DNA of 9,982 nt, taken from the NCBI GenBank assembly GCA_049318685.1, contig JBMOFW010000105.1, positions 1 through 9,982 of the forward strand, written 5' to 3'. The stretch comes from JAIXWP01 sp049318685. Its GTDB lineage: Bacteria; Bacteroidota; Bacteroidia; Flavobacteriales_D; Sanyastnellaceae. Under the pieces are notes generated by a model. That model did no database searches, had not been told where the DNA came from, and saw only the letters and a program-made list of their open reading frames with translations. This document shows positions 6,425-9,982 of the stretch, in pieces. Numbering within the stretch: position 1 is the first letter of the stretch; each line of letters starts with the position of its first letter. A program made the translations under genes and the position numbers.

Positions 6425-8662
6425 ATGGTTCGAATAGTTTTCTTTTTTCTTTTTTCTGTTCTGGAGCTGACGCGCATTCAAGCTCAATTGAATCAGGATT
6501 CTATTGCCGTCGAAGAATCGCCTGCACAGTGGAAGTTCACCAAATCTATTTTATTGGATCGGAATAATTATATTCCTGAAAGAACACCGACGCAAAAGAC
6601 TTTAGCGTGGTCATGGGTAAATCTCGGGCCCAATGTGCTTCCGAAAGAACTTAATCCTGGAGGAAAGGCGATTCCCAAATATGCGGAAGGTAGAGGAAAT
6701 GGTACCGGACGAATCAACTATCTCGTGCAACATCCAAAGCATCAAAACATGCTTTGGGCCTGTTCTCCAACAGGCGGTGCGTGGTTGAGCATGGATGGGG
6801 GCGAACATTGGACCATTGCTGGTACAGATCAATTGCCCATTTCAGGGGTTTCTTCTTTGAGTCCACATAAGCGTAAAAAAGATACCTGGTTTTTAGCGAC
6901 CGGAGATGGAGATGATTTATTCCAATTCTCTGATGGTGTGTGGCGAACACGTGATGGCGGGCAGACGTATGAATCTATCAATGGAGAAGGTGAATACAGT
7001 TTGCCTTTTGGAAAAGAAGATGACTATTACACGCAAGTCTGTGAAATAAAAACCAATCCAAAGAAATCAGATCTTCTCATGGTCGCGTCCAGCAAAGGAT
7101 TGTACATGACCAAGAACGCCATGGGAAAAAATCCTATTTGGCAGAAAGTGGCTGACGGATATTTTTATTCCATTCAATTTATTCCCGGAAGAACCCGATC
7201 AAAGGACATCATAGTGGCGTCAGGAGATAAAATGATGCTCTCAAAAGATGGTGGGAGTTCATGGCATCAGGTTGTTCATCCGGATTATCCAGGGAAAGAA
7301 GAATTTCCGTTTTTACGCATGGTGATGGCTTGGTCTAAGAATGAGTCCCAAACTTTATTTGTGGCCATGACTTGCTCAAAGGCCGTAACCCAAAGCAGTC
7401 TTGGTGAGGGAACGTTGTGGTCTTTGGATTTGAATACAGAGTCATGGACTAAGGTCAGATCTTTGAAATCAGACATGAACAATGTGATTCCAACCCGCGC
7501 GCGCGCATTCGCGGTCAACCCGCTTGATGCACGTATGATGATGTGTGGTAATGTGCAACCTCTTTATAGAAGTACGGATAGGGGAGTGTCTTTTGAGAAA
7601 ATTGAAAAAAATCAAATGCATGATGATTGCCATCATATTCTGTTTGGACATGACGGAAAAACGGTTTGGGCTTCACATGATGGTGGAATTAGCAAAAGCA
7701 GCGATGGAGGCGTAACATTCAAGCCTTCTGATACAGGAATAGGCGCGGCAAATATTTTTGGATTAAGCACTTCACAGACCTTAGAACCGCAAGTGCTTTA
7801 TGGTGGTTACGATGTAGGAGGGAATTTATTGAAAGATGGACAATGGTGGCATGTGAGCTGGGGGGATGGTTTTGAAACCATTATTTCACCAAGCGATCCT
7901 AAAGTTATGTTCACCACCATGCAAAATGGGAATTTACAGCGTAGTGATGACGGAAGGACATTTGAAACAGGAAGCAACGCGCAAGGCGCAAAAACCGAAT
8001 GGCACACCTGGATTCGCATGCATCCAACAGATCATCATATGGTTTTTTGTTCGGGAGCAAAGCTTTCACGATCATCGGACACAGGTAAGACGTGGAAAAC
8101 TATTTTCGAGGCGTCTAAAGCGGACAAAGCTTTATACAACACCTATCGGTTTTTTCTGAGCGAAGCATATCCGGGCGTTATGTATGCTTACGTCTTGGAT
8201 ACGACTAAAATTCATCCTCAAATTTGGCGGACATTCAATGTAACTGAGCCGAACGAATCGGATATCAAATGGGAGAAGGTTGCAGATATCCCAATTCAAG
8301 GCTGGATTATGAGTATTGAAGTTGATCCGGAAGATCCAAAACGATTTTGGATGTTGTATGGATCGAATGAGCGCACCGGTAAATTATGGTATTTCAACGG
8401 TAGTAGCTACGAAGACATCACAGCAAACTTGGGATACAGTAAATGTGAATCCATGGTGCTGCAACGCGGACCCGAGAAACGACTTTATGTTGGAAGTAAC
8501 TACGGTGTTTTTACCCGAAGACATGGAGAATCGCAATGGACGCTGATGACTGGGCTTCCGGGCACTCAAGTCAAAACCATGGCGATTAACTATACCGCCA
8601 ATAAATTGGTGGTTGGTACTTTTGGAAGAGGAGTTTGGTGGGGCGATCTTATACCACGATGA
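6425..8662 (+). CDS. Secreted VPS10/sialidase-like beta-propeller (BNR repeat) protein
   Basis: This 745-residue protein has an N-terminal signal peptide (MVRIVFFFLFSVLELTRIQA|Q, no lipobox cysteine). A long array of BNR/Asp-box propeller blades follows. Asp-box-like motifs are at about 121-130 (LSMDGGEHWT), 173-182 (WRTRDGGQTY), 271-280 (MLSKDGGSSW), 381-390 (YRSTDRGVSF), 423-432 (SKSSDGGVTF), 504-513 (LQRSDDGRTF) and 547-557 (LSRSSDTGKTW). It opens with the 'W..LGP...GRINYLVQHP' blade and closes with GTFGRGVWWGDLIPR, as VPS10/exo-sialidase-like propellers of Bacteroidota do. These folds bind or cleave glycans or proteins; I see no catalytic set that proves sialidase activity. Oddly, there is no T9SS sorting domain: it stops just after the last blade, and the next gene converges 4 nt away. 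It may stay in the periplasm. The ATG at 6425 is the only sensible start. Confidence 0.9.
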   Translation: MVRIVFFFLFSVLELTRIQAQLNQDSIAVEESPAQWKFTKSILLDRNNYIPERTPTQKTLAWSWVNLGPNVLPKELNPGGKAIPKYAEGRGNGTGRINYLVQHPKHQNMLWACSPTGGAWLSMDGGEHWTIAGTDQLPISGVSSLSPHKRKKDTWFLATGDGDDLFQFSDGVWRTRDGGQTYESINGEGEYSLPFGKEDDYYTQVCEIKTNPKKSDLLMVASSKGLYMTKNAMGKNPIWQKVADGYFYSIQFIPGRTRSKDIIVASGDKMMLSKDGGSSWHQVVHPDYPGKEEFPFLRMVMAWSKNESQTLFVAMTCSKAVTQSSLGEGTLWSLDLNTESWTKVRSLKSDMNNVIPTRARAFAVNPLDARMMMCGNVQPLYRSTDRGVSFEKIEKNQMHDDCHHILFGHDGKTVWASHDGGISKSSDGGVTFKPSDTGIGAANIFGLSTSQTLEPQVLYGGYDVGGNLLKDGQWWHVSWGDGFETIISPSDPKVMFTTMQNGNLQRSDDGRTFETGSNAQGAKTEWHTWIRMHPTDHHMVFCSGAKLSRSSDTGKTWKTIFEASKADKALYNTYRFFLSEAYPGVMYAYVLDTTKIHPQIWRTFNVTEPNESDIKWEKVADIPIQGWIMSIEVDPEDPKRFWMLYGSNERTGKLWYFNGSSYEDITANLGYSKCESMVLQRGPEKRLYVGSNYGVFTRRHGESQWTLMTGLPGTQVKTMAINYTANKLVVGTFGRGVWWGDLIPR

Positions 8663-8665
8663 TGT

Positions 8666-8684
8666 ATTATCGTTTGGCGATAAT
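8666..8684. repeat. Inverted repeat at the convergent gene ends
   Basis: ATTATCG-TTTGG-CGATAAT forms a perfect 7-bp stem with a 5-nt loop. It overlaps the last codons and stop of the methyltransferase gene and starts 3 nt after the propeller gene's stop. Neither strand has a T-run after it, so it is not a standard terminator; it might stabilise 3' ends or be chance. Confidence 0.35.
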
Positions 8685-9605
8685 GGCGAAGTTGATTTGT
8701 CCCCATTCCTCGCTTCTTCCCATCAATTTCTTTATGGAAGATTTAAGTTTTCCGCTTTCCTCGAAGGAGGTTGGAATAAATTGACAATCCTTTTTCAATA
8801 CCCAACCCAAACTAGGAAAGAATAGAAAATCGTGGTATTCCATAGTCGATCTTTTTTCTGAAGATTCAGATGTTTTATCAGAGGCACTAGGGTCGAATGG
8901 GGTATTCCAAATGGCCGTTTGGTTAGGTATTTTGTATTTCGCAAACTGCTGTTGACGATGTTTTACAATGTCTTTTTCATCAATCAAGCGGATCTCAATT
9001 TGCTTGAATCCCAATCCTCTTAGCACTGTTTCAAACCATTCTTTATTCGGGTTGTAAAAACAGGTCGCTTTTGGATTTTGGTAGTCATGAACAAAGCGCA
9101 ACTCGGGCTTTCCGTGGCTCGTAATGGAAAGATCTTCTCGGAGGTGAAGTGTCTGTGTGGTTTTTGAGGCCAACATTTCCAAAGCCGTCAACGGGTCCTT
9201 CAACCAAGCCAATACATTGGAACAAAAAACGAAGTCGAAACTGCCATCAATTTGATCCAATTCATAAATGCTATAATCTAAGATGTCAACTTTCGATTGT
9301 AGCAGATTTGCTGCAGTTTCAATACCTGTTTTGTTCCATCCGAAGGTCATGTGGCTATTTCGCATGGTGGTATAGATATCGGTTGCAACTACACGCGTCG
9401 CTCCTTTTTTTTCTGCAAGAAAAGAGAACATACCGTCATTCGCACCAACATCCAGGAAGGATTTTCCGGATAAATCATTCGGTAAATAAGACATTTCCCA
9501 TTCGCGTGCGAAATTGGTGCCCGGTGTTTCTAAGCCAGAATCCAATGGAATACGTTGACGCCATTTGTGGTACGCGAATACAGATTGAAGTTGGTTTTGA
9601 GTCAT
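8667..9605 (-). CDS. Class I SAM-dependent methyltransferase, substrate unknown
   Basis: The 312-residue protein has a Rossmann-type methyltransferase core. Motif I is FLDVGANDGMFSF (50-62), the acidic end of strand 2 is VVATDIY (Asp76), and the later core strand is FDFVFCSNVLAWLKDP (123-138), followed by a helix and LHLRED. The 'LDVGANDGMFSF...GA.RVVA.D' pattern with 'VLAWLKDPLTAL' resembles CmoB-like and lipid/sugar-associated methyltransferases, but the tRNA-binding features of CmoB are not evident and I would not assign a substrate. The C-terminal third has a polar linker (SASDKTSESSEKRST, about 240-254) and then a segment that looks family-specific. The start is taken as ATG at 9605-9603. 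The frame is open to a TTG at 9650, but that codon lies inside the proposed promoter box. It uses SAM, the product of nearby metK, but shares no operon with it. Confidence 0.85.
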   Translation of the reverse strand: MTQNQLQSVFAYHKWRQRIPLDSGLETPGTNFAREWEMSYLPNDLSGKSFLDVGANDGMFSFLAEKKGATRVVATDIYTTMRNSHMTFGWNKTGIETAANLLQSKVDILDYSIYELDQIDGSFDFVFCSNVLAWLKDPLTALEMLASKTTQTLHLREDLSITSHGKPELRFVHDYQNPKATCFYNPNKEWFETVLRGLGFKQIEIRLIDEKDIVKHRQQQFAKYKIPNQTAIWNTPFDPSASDKTSESSEKRSTMEYHDFLFFPSLGWVLKKDCQFIPTSFEESGKLKSSIKKLMGRSEEWGQINFAIIAKR

Positions 9606-9646
9606 AGGTATTGAGTGATCCTTATCTTTTAGAGGAAATCTCAAGT

Positions 9647-9655
9647 GCAATATTA
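9647..9655 (-). promoter_or_regulatory. Possible -7 box (TAATATTGC) of the methyltransferase gene
   Basis: The minus strand reads TAATATTGC, one mismatch from TAnnTTTGC, about 42 nt upstream of the ATG at 9605. It would place the transcript start near 9640 and leave a leader of about 35 nt. No clear -33 TTG is seen. Confidence 0.4.
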
Positions 9656-9726
9656 AGCAGTGAATAACTTATTTGGTCGAAAAATCCATAAAAATCAGGC
9701 CTTCTGTCACTTGGTGAATTTCTCGT

Positions 9727-9759
9727 TTTGAAAATAGTCGGTGGTTTGATTAAATTCGC
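9727..9759 (+). promoter_or_regulatory. Possible dnaB promoter (TTTG, 20-nt spacer, TAAATTCGC)
   Basis: TTTG (9727-9730) is followed after 20 nt by TAAATTCGC (9751-9759), one mismatch from TAnnTTTGC. Both the elements and the spacing fit a Bacteroidota vegetative promoter. A start near 9766 would give a leader of about 50 nt before the dnaB ATG. Confidence 0.5.
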
Positions 9760-9816
9760 CTTCCCAAAAAAAATAGGTATGATGCGATTGAAGTCGTATT
9801 CTAGCCTAGTGCTCAA

Positions 9817-9982
9817 ATGAACGAACAAGATAACAGACAGAAAAGAAGGGATCGTATCCAAGGCATTCGTGATGCCATGAATCAATCTATGGGTATTGAG
9901 TTGGGTAAATTGCCCCCTCAAGCGGTTGATTTGGAAGAGGCCGTGCTCGGAGCGATGATGCTCGAGCAAAATTCTTTGAATG
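9817..9982 (+). CDS. dnaB: Replicative DNA helicase DnaB, N-terminal 55 residues (cut by window edge)
   Basis: DnaB is the hexameric helicase that unwinds DNA at the replication fork and loads with primase. The visible part reads MNEQDNRQKRRDRIQ, a basic variable leader, then ELGKLPPQAVDLEEAVLGA and MMLEQNSLN. PPQAVDLEEAVLGAMMLE is the hallmark start of the DnaB N-terminal domain. An in-frame TAG at 9802-9804 limits the start; the ATG at 9817 is the first available and gives a leader of normal length, while the ATG at 9877 is a less likely alternative. The helicase core with its Walker motifs lies outside the window. It is divergent from the methyltransferase and has its own candidate promoter. 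Phage or plasmid origin is possible for any dnaB, but the chromosomal metabolic context favours the host gene. Confidence 0.92.
   Translation, partial: MNEQDNRQKRRDRIQGIRDAMNQSMGIELGKLPPQAVDLEEAVLGAMMLEQNSLN

Noticed and set aside
7496..7506. Alternating CGCGCGCGCGC tract as possible Z-DNA or a repeat
   Set aside because: It is only 11 nt and simply encodes Thr-Arg-Ala-Arg-Ala within the intact propeller gene.
9606..9650. TTG start at 9650 for the methyltransferase
   Set aside because: The TTG lies inside the candidate -7 box TAATATTGC, and the extra 15 residues look like translated leader; the ATG at 9605 is the better start.

Overview
The window comes from a Bacteroidota genome, most likely a flavobacterium-like lineage (Flavobacteriales or a relative). 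Three signs point there: a protein with a type IX secretion (T9SS) type A sorting domain, several promoter-like boxes close to the TAnnTTTG(C) element of this phylum, and genes that start without clear Shine-Dalgarno sequences. The methionine synthase is also split into two genes, which I recall from other members of the phylum. I see no mobile element, CRISPR array, tRNA or rRNA, and no gene-free stretch longer than about 160 bases.

The left 4 kb is a minus-strand methionine operon. It begins with a TATATTTGC promoter box at 3969-3977. A complete SAM-I (S-box) riboswitch aptamer follows at 3858-3963, then a 53-nt spacer, then three tightly packed genes: the homocysteine/zinc half of MetH (2797-3804), the folate/B12/reactivation half of MetH (135-2795, GTG start, 1 nt after the previous stop), and the start of metF (1-131, 3 nt after the previous stop, cut by the window edge). 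MetF makes methyl-tetrahydrofolate and the two MetH halves pass the methyl group to homocysteine. The product methionine is turned into SAM by MetK, and SAM should shut the operon down through the riboswitch.

Divergent from the operon, on the plus strand, are a small secreted T9SS protein (4016-5029) and metK (5080-6339). metK has its own promoter box and ends in a very strong intrinsic terminator (6357-6393). A secreted VPS10/sialidase-like beta-propeller protein follows (6425-8662). It converges, with 4 nt between stops, on a minus-strand class I SAM-dependent methyltransferase of unknown substrate (8667-9605). A 211-nt divergent region (9606-9816) then leads to the 5' end of dnaB, the replicative helicase (9817 to the window edge).

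The most interesting point is the riboswitch output. The spacer has no U-tract terminator. One segment (3827-3840) can pair either with the aptamer's own P2 strand or with the first codons of the split metH, which suggests SAM-controlled translation in a phylum that relies little on Shine-Dalgarno sequences.
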